Below the pieces are notes generated by a model that saw only the letters and a list, made by a program, of their open reading frames with translations, searched no databases and had not been told where the DNA came from. Below are positions 33,784 to 43,610 of a stretch of DNA of 64,000 bases, piece after piece. The position numbers and the translations under genes were made by a program. This stretch comes from Dendrobium chrysotoxum (Eukaryota; Streptophyta; Magnoliopsida; Asparagales; Orchidaceae), in contig CM034310.1 in NCBI GenBank assembly GCA_019925795.1, positions 9,958,869-10,022,868 on the forward strand, in the 5' to 3' direction. Position 1 is the first letter of the stretch. Every line of letters starts with the position of its first letter.

Positions 33784-35672
33784 ATGGCTAACTGTAACAA
33801 TCGTAATACTGCTGAAGGTTATTCTATTACAAGACCACCGTTGTTTGATAATATTCCTTTTGATTTTTGGAAAACACGCATGTCTACTTTTGTTCAATCG
33901 ATTGAATATCGCATGTGGATGTTAGTTAAGGATGGATACGAACCACCTTTTAGATTGATTAACAATGTGAAAATTGAACTCCCGTTTGCAGATTGGACTT
34001 TTGATGATCGTGATTTATCACAGTTAAATGCAAAATATTTGAACTGTTTCTTTTGTGCTTAAAATCTGAGGACTATATGCATGTTTCTACTTGTACAACA
34101 GATAAAGAAATATGGGATAGATTGTGTATAACATATGAAAGTACAACTGAAGTCAAATATTCTAGGTTAAACTTCTTGTTACATGATTACAAACTTTTTT
34201 GCATGAAACCTAGTGAGACGATTTCAGATATGTATACAAGGTTCACTCAAATCGTTACCTCTTTGCATGCTCTAGGAAGAGAACTAACTAATTATGAAAG
34301 AGTGAACAAAATTCTTAGATGTTTGTCTGCTTCTTACGATGCTAAGATTACTACGATCACAGAATCTAAAGATTTAAATACTTACTATATTGACAGCTTA
34401 CTTGGATCACTCATTGCTTACGAGCAAGGGGTGAACCAAAGACAACTTGATGCAGGTGAACGAAAGAAGGAGAAGACAGTGGCGCTAAAGGCCAAAGATT
34501 CAGATGCTAGCACTTCCGGGTCTGATAGCAATGATGTTGCCTTAATCACAAGGCAATTCAAGAGCTTTCTAAGGAAGAAGAATAATAATTTTCAAAAGTG
34601 GAACATAGGTAAGACCAGTAGAAACTTTAAAGGTTCATCTGAATCTGTTTGTTTTGAATGCACGAAGTTTGGACACATAAAGGTGGATTGTCCTACACTC
34701 AAGGCTCACCCAAGCAAGGAGAAGGGTGAGGAGAAACCAAAGTTCAGAAAGGACAAGAAGCGGATACAAAAGGCGTTCTGGGCAGACTCTGCATCCGACT
34801 CCTCTGAGACTGAAGCTGAAGAGGAGGAAACAAACTTGTGTCTGATGGCTAATGATCACCCTGGTCAGTCGGACCAGGAAGAGGTATGTGAGCTTACTTA
34901 CGATCAATTATTTGAAGTATCTGAAAAAATTCATGCATCGTATAGGAAGCTTAAGAAAACCCATGCTAGTTTGAAACTGGATTATTTAACTTTGCAAAAA
35001 GAGCATGATGTATTGATTAAGGATCATTCCACTATTGATAGGATTCACATGTCTTTACTAGATGAGTTTGATGAACTGAATGGAAAGTATTCTGATTTAA
35101 TTATTGAGCATGATGCATTAAAAATATCGCATGTTAAATTAGAAGCTGCCTTTAATAAATTGAAAGATATGGCATGTGATTTAGAAAGTAATGAAAGTGC
35201 AAGAACTTTTGAGATTGCTAGTCTTAACAAGGAGAATGAATTTTTAAGAGTGAAAATTACTGCTTTTGAAAAGAACAAAAAACCACCTACGTTTGAACAG
35301 TTTTATGCACCGCCACCTTTTGAAAAATCTGTTGCAAGTTCATTAAAGCATGTTTCATACACTTCTAGGAAGAGGCACTATCACCCACGATGTTTAGTTA
35401 ATCCTTTTTCTGGTGTTAGATATTTTTCATGTGGCATGTTAGGACATATTTCCCACAACTACACTGTTCACCGTAGTACACATTGGGTGTGGAGACCCAA
35501 ACTGCCTGTTTCACAGCACAGCACACATGCATTGCATTCTTCTTTTCATAAGAAGGAACCCAAACCTGTTTGGGTTCCTAAGACTGACGTTTGTTATTTT
35601 TGTAGGTGTGCTCTCACACAAGACCTCGTGAGAGCATGTGGTACCTGGACAGTGGATGTTCTAGACACATGA
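33784..35672 (+). pseudogene. Copia A gag, one frameshift
   Basis: Capsid/nucleocapsid polyprotein. Start chosen at the ATG at 33784 (MANCNN), 41 bases after the primer site; B has the same start. The first frame is open to about 34060, where A lacks one T present in B; the rest is open in the next frame from 34053 to the TGA at 35670-35672. Domains: gag capsid-like region (about 33830-34450, with MKPSETISDMYTRFTQIV), CCHC-like knuckle (CFECTKFGHIKVDC, about 34654-34695), Lys-rich then acidic stretch, a long coiled coil (about 34900-35270), and a C-terminal Cys/His region (about 35420-35620). The length, near 630 codons, is long for copia gag but usual for Sireviruses. Confidence 0.9.
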
Positions 35673-38630
35673 CTGGAGATGCAAATCAGTTCATTTCGCT
35701 GGAGGCTAGAGCTGGAGACAAGGTTACACTTGGAGATAACACCACCAGGAAGGTGGTAGGCACAGGTATAATTGGTGATTCAAAGAATTTTATGATTGAT
35801 AATATTTTGCTTGTAGATGGACTGAAACACAACTTGCTGAGCATCAGTCAACTTTATGACAAGGGATACAGCATCAAATTCCTGCCCACTGGCTACATTT
35901 TAAGCTTAAATGATGAAGTTGTTTTGCAGGGGCAAAGGATCAACAACATCTACAAGCTGGATGTAAGTTGCATTAAATCTGATAATTCAATTTGCTTAAA
36001 AACTGCTGCTGATGAGTCTTGGTTATGGCATAGGAGATTATGTCATGCCAGTATGAAAACCCTTAGGAGAGTCACCCAAAAGGACTTAGTTAGAGGTGTG
36101 CCCAAGCTTAAGTTCACTAAGGATCACTTGTGTGATGCCTGTTAGTTAGGGAAGCAAGTCCAGTCCTCTTTTCACTCTATTGAGGACATTAGCACCTCTA
36201 GACCTTTAGATGTTCTTCACATGGACCTCTTTGGACCCATTAGCACTGCTAGCTTAGGGGGGAGAGTCTATAGGTTTGTGATTGTAGATGATTATTCGAG
36301 GTTCACTTGGGTAAAATTTTTGTCACATAAATATGAGTCATTTAATGAGTTTAGATCTTTCTCTACCTGGATTCAGAAGAAGTTAGGGTGTGAGATTATT
36401 ACAATCCATAGTGATCACGGAGGGGAGTTTGAAAATGAAAGATTTTGAAGTTTTTGTGAGGATCAAGGGATTAGTCAAAATTTTTTAGCTCCTAGGACCC
36501 CTCAGCAGAACGAGGTAGCTGAAAGGAAGAATAAGACCTTAGTAGAAGCCGCTAGAGCCATGCTTGCCGAGTATTCACTTCCAAAATACTTTTGGGCTGA
36601 AGCGGTGAACACTGCCTGTTATGTGCTGAATAGGATGAATATGAGAGTCAAACTGAACAAGGCACCTTATGAGATCATTAAGGGTAGAACTCCAAATCTG
36701 TCCCACCTCCATGTCTTTGGCTGTAAGGTTTTCATTCTGAACAATGGGAAATCACCCTTAGGAAAATTTGACCCCAAATCTGATGAAGGAGTGTTCTTAG
36801 GATATTCAAGTGTGGGACAATCCTTTAGGGTGTTCAATAAGAGGACTTTGGTGGTGGAAGAAACAACCCATGTAGTGTTTGATGAATCTGATCCTAAGGA
36901 GTCTAGATTTGAAGTAGAAGATGAAGAGATTATTGAGGTTACCAAAGGGGTTGGAAATATAAATCTGGAGGAAAGGGTAGAACCTTAAATCACGTTGCCT
37001 AGAGATTGGAGATATTCTTCGAGCCGTCCTAAAGAACTGATCTTAGGAGACCCTTCTGAAGGTGTTAGGACTAGGCATGGACTTAGGAAGGAAGTAAACC
37101 ATTCTGCCTTTATCTCAATGACTGAACCCACCAACATCAATCAAGCCCTCTCGGATGAGTTTTGGATTTTAGCTATGTAGGAAGAATTGAATCAATTTGT
37201 AAGGAATGATGTTTGGGAGTTAGTAGAAAGACCTAAAAATCAAAGTATTGTGGGAACCAAGTGGGTCATTAAGAATAAGATGAATGATTCTGGTGTGATG
37301 GTGAGAAATAAGGCAAGATTGGTGGCTAAGGGGTATAATCAGATAGAAGGGATTGATTTTGAGGAGACTTTTGCCCCTGTAGCTAGATTGGAAGCCATTA
37401 GAGTGCTACTAGCCTTTGCCTGTTATAAGGGATTTAAGCTGTTTCAAATGGATGTCAAGAGTGCCTTTTTAAATGGGGTAATAAAAGAAGATGTTTTTGT
37501 AGAACAACACCCAAGTTTTGAGAGTTCCCAATATCCAAATCAGTTTATAAATTAAAAAAGGCCTAATATGGATTGAAACATGCACCCAGAGCTTGGTATG
37601 AGAGGCTTAGCACATTCCTGTTAGAAAGAGAGTTTGTTAAGGGGAGCGTAGACACCACCCTTTTCTGAGGAGAATAGGGGATGACTTACTCATTATCCAG
37701 ATCTACGTTGATGATATAATTTTTGGATCTTCTGATAAATATTTATGTGATGAGTTTTCTAAAATAATGAGTAAGGAATTTGAGATGAGTATGATGGGAG
37801 AATTATCCTACTTTTTGGGGTTTAGCATAAGGCAAACAGATGATGGAACCTTTCTCAATCAATCTAAATACACTAAGGACATCTTGAAGAAATATGAAAT
37901 GGACAAAGCCAAGCCAATCAATACTCCCATGACCACCTCAGTTCAGTTAGATAAGGATTCAACTGGAAAATCTATTCATCAGAAGAAGTACAGAGGAATA
38001 ATAGGATCACTGCTTTACCTGACTGCTAGTCGGCCTGATATCATGTTTAGTGTCTGTCTTTGTGCTAGGTTTCAGGCTGATCCTAAAGAGTCCCACCTGA
38101 CTGCTGTTAAGAGAATTCTTAGATATCTTTTAGGGACCCCAAACTTAGGAATCTGGTACCCTAGGCACAACACCTCTTTTGAGATCATTGGATATTCTGA
38201 TTCTGACTTTGCGGGGTGTAGGGTGGATAGAAATAGCACCTCTGGAACTTATCAATTCATAGGACAGTCTTTAGTCTCTTGGTCCAGTAGAAAATAGAAC
38301 TCATCTGTACTTTCCACTGTTGAAGCTGAGTACATTGCCTTAGAGAGTTGTGTGGCCCATGTTCTTTGGTTGAAGCAACAAGTCTTGGATTTAGGGTTAC
38401 CTGTTGGCACAATTTCTATTCTGTGTGATAATACTAGTGCCATCTGTATCTCTAAGAATCCAATCCAACATTCTAGGACCAAACACATTGATATAAGGCA
38501 TCACTTCATTAGGGACCATGTTACAAAAGGGGACATTGAGCTACATCATGTAGCAACTGAAAATCAGCTGGCTGACATATTCACTAAACCACTGGCGTTT
38601 GGCTCATTCAGCATTTTGAGAACCAGATAA
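35606..38630 (+). pseudogene. Copia A pol: protease, integrase, RT, RNase H; broken
   Basis: Pol lies in the -1 frame relative to gag and overlaps it by about 67 bases. Protease: active site DSGCSRHMTG at about 35650. Gag-pre-integrase: WLWHRRLCHASM (about 36022). Integrase: MDLFGP (first Asp, 36221), HSDHGGEF (second Asp, about 36410), VAERKN (Glu, about 36515). RT: FQMDVKSAFLNG (about 37440), YVDDI (about 37712). RNase H: YSDSDFAG, VEAEY, LCDNTSA, ADIFTKPL. Stops: TAG 36143, TGA 36446, TAA 36986, TAG 37178, TAG 38295. Two one-base deletions relative to B lie near 37548 and 37660. Catalytic residues are all still visible. Ends at the TAA 38628-38630. Confidence 0.92.
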
Positions 38631-39978
38631 GGCGTGATTGATATAAATGCTTGATTCTGATGACTGCTGATTTCTGATTGTTCTGATTGTTATTCTGTTT
38701 TCTGTTAGATAGTTTTTTGTTTGAGTATTTTCTTTCAGTTGTTTTTAGTTTTTATTCTTATGTTTTCTGTTTTAGCTTTAGTGTCAGTTTAATTTGAGTA
38801 TTTATTTTGATATGGTTTAGTTTTTACCTGTTTTATTTACTGATTCATCTCGTTTATCTACTGTCTTATGTGTTTGAAAATTAAAAAAAAAAATGGCTTT
38901 CTGACTAAGAGTTTTGCCTAGTTTTATCTGAAAGCTTGTAAGCAGTGATTGATTCCACTGGATCTGTTAAAGGGAAGAAACGTTGATGATTGTTTCTCTT
39001 CCTCTAACTCCTTTACTGGTGTATGATTTCTTTTGGATAAAAATCAATTTAAAAATTAAAATACTAGTTTTTGAAATAGAGATTTGTTTTAACTTCCTAC
39101 AGTAATCTACCTCATATGAATAGTATTTTCAAAGTCTTGAGTCACTATTATGATTTTCTAAACCAAATGATTACATTTATCATATGATGTATGACTTTAT
39201 TTTGTGAATCATTCTTCCTTATTGTGGAGAGTCATCTTCTATGTCTGGAAGATAGTTTCACAGCTGAGACTCTTTATTGATTATGAAAAGGAGAAAGCTT
39301 ACAAAAGATGCGTAGTGCGCCAAATAAATTGAAAAAGAGGCATAAAATGAGCCCAAAACTGAAAAGATGCGAAATTGCCAAATTAGATACACGAAGTATA
39401 TCAAAAATGAAAAGATGCGCAAAGCGCTAACCAAATTGACAAAAAAGAGGCACAAAATGAGCCCAAACCAAGATTCTTCCCTTTCAGATTATTAAATGTC
39501 TTAGAAAAATCCGTGCGCCACTTCATATTTTCAAAAGCTTGAGTTTGGAAATCCTGATTTTTGATTCCTTACTTTGTAACACTATTATATCAGATATTTT
39601 TTTAGAATGAGGCTTGAAAGGATCTCTTTTCAAATCTATTTTTTTTCTTCTGAATCGGATTTTTGTTTTGAAAGAAGTTTGCATCGATAAGGTGCCCAGG
39701 GTTGGAGTTACGAAAGTTGATTTTTTCCAACCTTTTTTAGATTTCAGCGCTGTCAATCGTCTTCTTGTTGGTATTTGGATCGAAAATCAAGGGAGAATTC
39801 TGTTTTACTGGAGCAGACTAGTCAAAGAGAAAAAAAAATTGTGGTTTTTTCTGTCTTCTTGTTCCAAGTTTTCTTCATTATTTATTTTATTTTGTTGTTT
39901 TATTTTATTTTACTGGTTGTGTTTTTTTGGGATCCTGATCTGACATCTCCATCCTCCATCCTCTTCTATTTTCTTGAC

Positions 39979-40504
39979 ATCATCCTGGACGATACCCCGA
40001 TCGGCCTGGACGATCCTCTTCGTCCTGGATGATCCAAACATCATCCTGGATGATTCAGTCAAAGTCGTCCCCACACTGCTCCTGCTGCTGAAAAACTCCA
40101 ATTATTGGTGATCGTACTGGACGATCCTTACATCGTCCTGGACGATATGATCCATATCTTCCTGATCTAATCAAACGGCTGACATTGCACCAATTATTGT
40201 CCATCATCCTGGATGATCCACCTCATCATCCTGGACGATCCACGTGTCAGCCACTGGACGATTGGAATTCGGCCCGTCTGACACACTTATTGCACATCAT
40301 TCGGGACGATCCACCGAATTGTCCTGGACGATACCTTTTCGTTAACGGTCGTCTAGCCTGACTCCTCAGGACGATCGCCTGTGTCTAATCGTCCTGGACG
40401 ATCTCTGATCATCCTGGACGATCGGACCGCCTTTTTGACCAATCGTCCAGGCTGTAATAATTGCACCGATCGTCCTAGATGATCTAGAGATTGTACGGGA
40501 CGAT
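39979..40504. promoter_or_regulatory. Palindrome array upstream of the third ORF (A)
   Basis: A second cluster of the LTR palindrome, about sixteen units. The first two start at 39979 and 40000, 21 bases apart; later pairs have spacers of 5 to 7 bases. The cluster ends 12 bases before a TATA-like box and about 85 bases before the ORF start. The same cluster is at the same place in B. Confidence 0.8.
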
Positions 40505-40516
40505 CTGGCCAAGATC

Positions 40517-40524
40517 TATTTAAA
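40517..40524 (+). promoter_or_regulatory. TATA-like box before the third ORF (A)
   Basis: tatttaaa, followed by CAGCCATTTTCTT. It lies 66 bases upstream of the ATG at 40590. B has the same octamer on the - strand at 44459-44466. Together with the adjacent palindromes it suggests an internal promoter; this is inference. Confidence 0.55.
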
Positions 40525-40589
40525 CAGCCATTTTCTTGAGGAATTTTCATACTCTTTCTTCCTCTACTCTCCTTCACTTTTGATTCCTA

Positions 40590-41720
40590 ATGGCTGGTGG
40601 CAAACCCTCGTGGCAAAAGGGTGCAAGCTCCTCCTGGGGGCCTGTTGATCTTCGCTTCGCCAATGCAGCCGATCAGGCTGCCTATGAGCGCTATTGTGAA
40701 GTGGGGATCACACCGTCGAAAATAGTAAATCCCCGCACTCTTACTTATCCTGTCCTTGACCTCTTCGCACACACCTCCCTCACCTTCATCATGACTCTCT
40801 CCTTTCCTTTTAGCATGGAACTTCTTCGCATTTTCTTTGCAAATTTGTGGATTTCGGCTGATTATTCCACCATCCACTCTTATGTAAATCAGCGCTCCGT
40901 CGAACTCATGTACCAGGACTTTCGTAACATTCTCCAACTTTTCGTCACTGGTGACAAACTCCACACCCTTATCAACAACCCTGACTATGATTGGAGTGTC
41001 GCCAATCATTTCCTTCGCAAGACAAATGCCCCCTCTCATAACAATGCATGCACTACACTTCTTAAGGATGCCCGGATAATTCAACATGTCCTTCATTCCT
41101 CCGTCATTCCAAAGGCGGGGGATCGAATTAACATCACCCCACTACTGTCCTTGACCACATACTACATCCTGGCCCATAGGGAATTTAATGCCACTGACCT
41201 TATTATCCGGTACCTCAAGCACCTCACTACTATTCGGGATCCAGGTCATCACCGTCGTCCATATCTAGCCTTAGGACATCTCATTGCCTATGCCCTAGAA
41301 ACCAAATATGACCTGCAGTATCCCACAGCTCCAAATATCCCTCCTTCCTTCTTCACTAACAATTCCTTCCACGTCCTACACAGCACCCGACTACATCCGG
41401 AGCCTGCCCCAGATGTTGAGGAGGAAGAGGAAGAGGCTATTCCAGTTCCTGCTGCACCCGAGGCACCTGCTCCCCTTCGCATTGCCTCTCCCTTTGACCA
41501 CCTGGTGCAGCGCTTCGATCAGTGGGAGGCCAGATTTGACTCCTATGTTGCTACCCAGGAGCAGCAGCACGCCGAGGACATCCAGCGCTTCACTGACTAT
41601 GCTGCGCAGCAGCATGACCAGGACATTGCCTGGATTGGAGCCCATTTTCAAGCCATTCACCACTACTTCAACCCACCACCGCTACCTCCTTCTTTCGATC
41701 AGGATCCGCCTCCGTTCTAG
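40590..41720 (+). CDS. Third ORF of copia A, 376 codons, intact; function unknown
   Basis: Open from ATG 40590 to the TAG at 41718-41720 with no defect, unlike gag and pol. I do not know its function. Residues about 20-265 form a conserved core (NAADQAAYERY, ELLRIFFANL, YDWSVANHFL, NITPLLSLTTYY, GHLIAYALETKYDLQYP) also found in B and, decayed, in D. The core's wording resembles what plant genome annotations call a putative plant transposon protein domain. After it come an acidic run (DVEEEEEEA, about 277), a Pro/Ala linker, a helix likely to coil (FDHLVQRFDQWEARFDSYV, about 300-320), a Gln/His-rich segment and a proline tail. No signal peptide or membrane segment is seen, so an envelope role is not supported although it lies where Sirevirus env-like ORFs lie. 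The start is supported by the same ATG in B. Confidence 0.85.
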   Translation: MAGGKPSWQKGASSSWGPVDLRFANAADQAAYERYCEVGITPSKIVNPRTLTYPVLDLFAHTSLTFIMTLSFPFSMELLRIFFANLWISADYSTIHSYVNQRSVELMYQDFRNILQLFVTGDKLHTLINNPDYDWSVANHFLRKTNAPSHNNACTTLLKDARIIQHVLHSSVIPKAGDRINITPLLSLTTYYILAHREFNATDLIIRYLKHLTTIRDPGHHRRPYLALGHLIAYALETKYDLQYPTAPNIPPSFFTNNSFHVLHSTRLHPEPAPDVEEEEEEAIPVPAAPEAPAPLRIASPFDHLVQRFDQWEARFDSYVATQEQQHAEDIQRFTDYAAQQHDQDIAWIGAHFQAIHHYFNPPPLPPSFDQDPPPF

Positions 41721-41803
41721 TTTTCTTTTTTGTAGTTATTTTCTTTTCTATTATGTACTGATGTTTTGGTATTTCTGTTTACCCTCCTTCTTTTTGTGAT
41801 GTC

Positions 41804-41971
41804 AAAAGGGGGAGTCAGTTGTAGTCATTTCTATTTTTTATGTGTTATGTTTCCTGTATTGATTTAGTTGTTAAATGAAAATTTAAAAAAATATTTGTTT
41901 TTCAATCTTCGAGTTATTTCTTATTTTCAAACTACTGTATAAATGTTTGCCATCATCAAAAAGGGGGAGAT
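41804..41971 (+). other. Copia A polypurine tracts (upstream copy and PPT)
   Basis: The tract touching the LTR is aaaaagggggagat at 41958-41971. A near copy, aaaagggggag, lies at 41804-41814, about 155 bases upstream and 85 bases after the third ORF. The first-named one primes plus-strand DNA in such elements; the other may be a second priming site. Confidence 0.8.
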
Positions 41972-43605
41972 TGTTGTAAATCTGGTTTTGATGATGACAA
42001 ACATGTTTCCAGGGTGTTTTTCTTGGCTAACCCATTTCAGGCACAAAAGATCATGAGCCACTCAAGACAACTCAAGATCGGGTCCAAGTGTGTCCAATGT
42101 ACTGTTTTTCTTTTTCTTGAGTCAATTGTAATGTAACTGATCCCCCAGCTAAGTAACCTTGCACACACACACTCAGGGGGAGAGCTTGAGTGAATTAGAG
42201 TTTCTGTTCATTTTTTGTTCAGATCGTCCTGGACGATATTCACATCGTCCTGGACAATATTCACATCGTCCTGGACGATCAGGTAAAAATAGAAACCATA
42301 ATTAGGGCGACTAAGTTAAGTGGGTCTGATTAAGCAGATCATCCTGGATGATCTTTGGATCGTACGGGACGATATGCTCAAATCAGAAATTCTTAGCCGC
42401 CAGATCATAGGCAAGTTTTTATTTTAAGTTATTTGGTCTGTTCGTCCCGGACGATACGTGTATCGTCCTGGACGATTCAGTACAATTATGCCTAATTTAA
42501 TTTGGTAATTAAGCAAAGCAATTTATTTTTGATTGATACGATCATATCGTCCTCGACGATCGCAGGATCGTCCCTGATGATCATGATCGTCTAGTGCATT
42601 TCAGCTGTACGTCCCGAACTATGCTCAGGATGATTTTGGCACTTTTTGAACTAATCGTACAGGACGATACCCTTATCATCCTGGACGATCAAGTCTTTTT
42701 TTGGTCGTTCAGCACAAGTTTCTCTGGACGACCCGAACTGTCTTCTAGACGATATTCCTCGATTTGCACTAATCATCCCGGACGATCGCAGGATCGTACG
42801 AGACGACATGATCAATTTTTTCTACTGATCGTCCAGAAGAGCCAGATCGTCCAGGCTGGATCAGCTGAATTTGAACTGATCGTACAGGACGATCTAGCGA
42901 TCGTCCTGGACGATCATGGCCGACTAGTTGAGATTTAGGGCAAATTTTAAGCCCTCCTATAAAAGATATTTTTCTTCCAACAAGAAATATCTTTTGCAAC
43001 TTTCCTTTCCAGAGAAACCCTAGAGAGAGAGAGAGAGTATGGGAGAGAGAGAGGATCTTGTGAGGGGGAGTTAGTGAGGGATTCACTAAGGTTTCTCCAA
43101 GCACAGATCAGAGTCATCTTCTCCGCTCGTCGTCTTTCATCTAGTTGGTGTTCGTTGTGGGAGGATCGTTCGCAAGACGATGCGGGGTTCTCTACCTGCT
43201 TCAGGTGGAAGCAAAAGGAGGTCAAGTTCTCTGCCTCACTGTGTGGTGAAAAGGTGGTTTTGTATAGGCTTCTCCGCCTTATTGTGGGAGCAAAAGGAGA
43301 GACACTTTTTGTTTAGTGCAATACCCAGAGGGGAGGCTCCGGGGAGTGGACGTAGGTCAAGTTGACCGAACCACTATAAAATCTGGTTTGCTTTTCTGAT
43401 TTTTTTCTACACTTTACTTTTCTGATATTAACTGTTTGGGTGAATATCTGTGATTGATCTTTTCGTTATTGGTTACGTGTTTCTGCTGCAAAGTATCAAA
43501 AGATTTTTCCGTTCTTCGTGAAATTTTTAAATAACCAATTCACCCCCCCTCTTGGTTAGCCTCGGGACTAGTTCACTAGGGCTTAAAATCCCTATCGAAC
43601 TTTCA
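41972..43605 (+). repeat. Copia A 3' LTR
   Basis: 1634 bp, from TGTTGTAAATCTGG to CTTTCA. It matches the 5' LTR throughout. It carries three palindrome units at 42223, 42244 and 42265 where the 5' LTR has two, and an intact tataaaa at 42958-42964 where the 5' LTR has tacaaaa. The palindrome array spans about 42223-42915. The next five bases are gttat, then the third ORF of element B in reverse. Confidence 0.93.
42223..42964 (+). promoter_or_regulatory. Palindrome array and TATA box in the A 3' LTR
   Basis: Least worn LTR array. Units at 42223, 42244 and 42265 start exactly 21 bases apart; further pairs with 6-base spacers (ctttgg, acgtgt, cgcagg, accctt, ctagcg) continue to about 42915. tataaaa at 42958-42964 follows about 40 bases later. 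Together they look like the U3 promoter. Confidence 0.75.
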
Positions 43606-43610
43606 GTTAT

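Larger units (their letters stand above)
38631..40589 (+). other. Non-coding spacer between pol and third ORF of A
   Basis: About 2 kb without a supported gene. It contains a pair of about 50-bp repeats 107 bp apart (39307-39357 and 39414-39467, both gatgcg... to ...atgagccc) and, in its last 600 bases, the second palindrome array and a TATA-like box. The same arrangement is found in B (44386-46306, - strand), so the spacer is a conserved part of the family. Open frames within it differ between A and B in length and are not supported. Confidence 0.75.
32133..43605 (+). mobile_element. Copia element A (Sirevirus-type), complete structure
   Basis: An 11.5-kb Ty1/copia LTR retrotransposon with both LTRs (32133-33728, 41972-43605), initiator-Met primer site, gag, pol, long non-coding spacer, an intact third ORF, and polypurine tract. 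The order protease-integrase-RT-RNase H defines copia. The length, long coiled-coil gag, third ORF after pol and repeated non-coding motifs fit the Sirevirus lineage. Gag and pol carry stops and frameshifts. The 5-base flanks differ (aattt left, gttat right), so a simple target duplication is missing. Confidence 0.93.

Noticed and set aside
35590..35606. ttatttttgtag as a real 3' splice site making a pol mRNA
   Set aside because: The sequence is suggestive and conserved in B, but I could not identify a matching 5' splice site, so it is kept only as a remark under the gag/pol overlap.
39614..40032. Open frames of 109 and 85 codons in the A spacer
   Set aside because: The B counterparts differ in length and frame, and the frames run into the palindrome array; not conserved as protein.
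39979..40504. Regularly spaced short repeats, considered as a CRISPR-like array
   Set aside because: Repeats are 15-bp palindromes with 5-7 base spacers in a plant retrotransposon, with no cas genes; spacing is far from CRISPR arrays.
40590..41720. Third ORF as a retroviral-type envelope gene
   Set aside because: Position fits env-like ORFs of Sireviruses, but no signal peptide, membrane segment or fusion-like region is seen.
42594..43316. Open frames on both strands within the LTRs of A (and in the matching places of the 5' LTR and B)
   Set aside because: They arise from the palindromes, which read open on both strands, and from the leader; start positions shift between copies.
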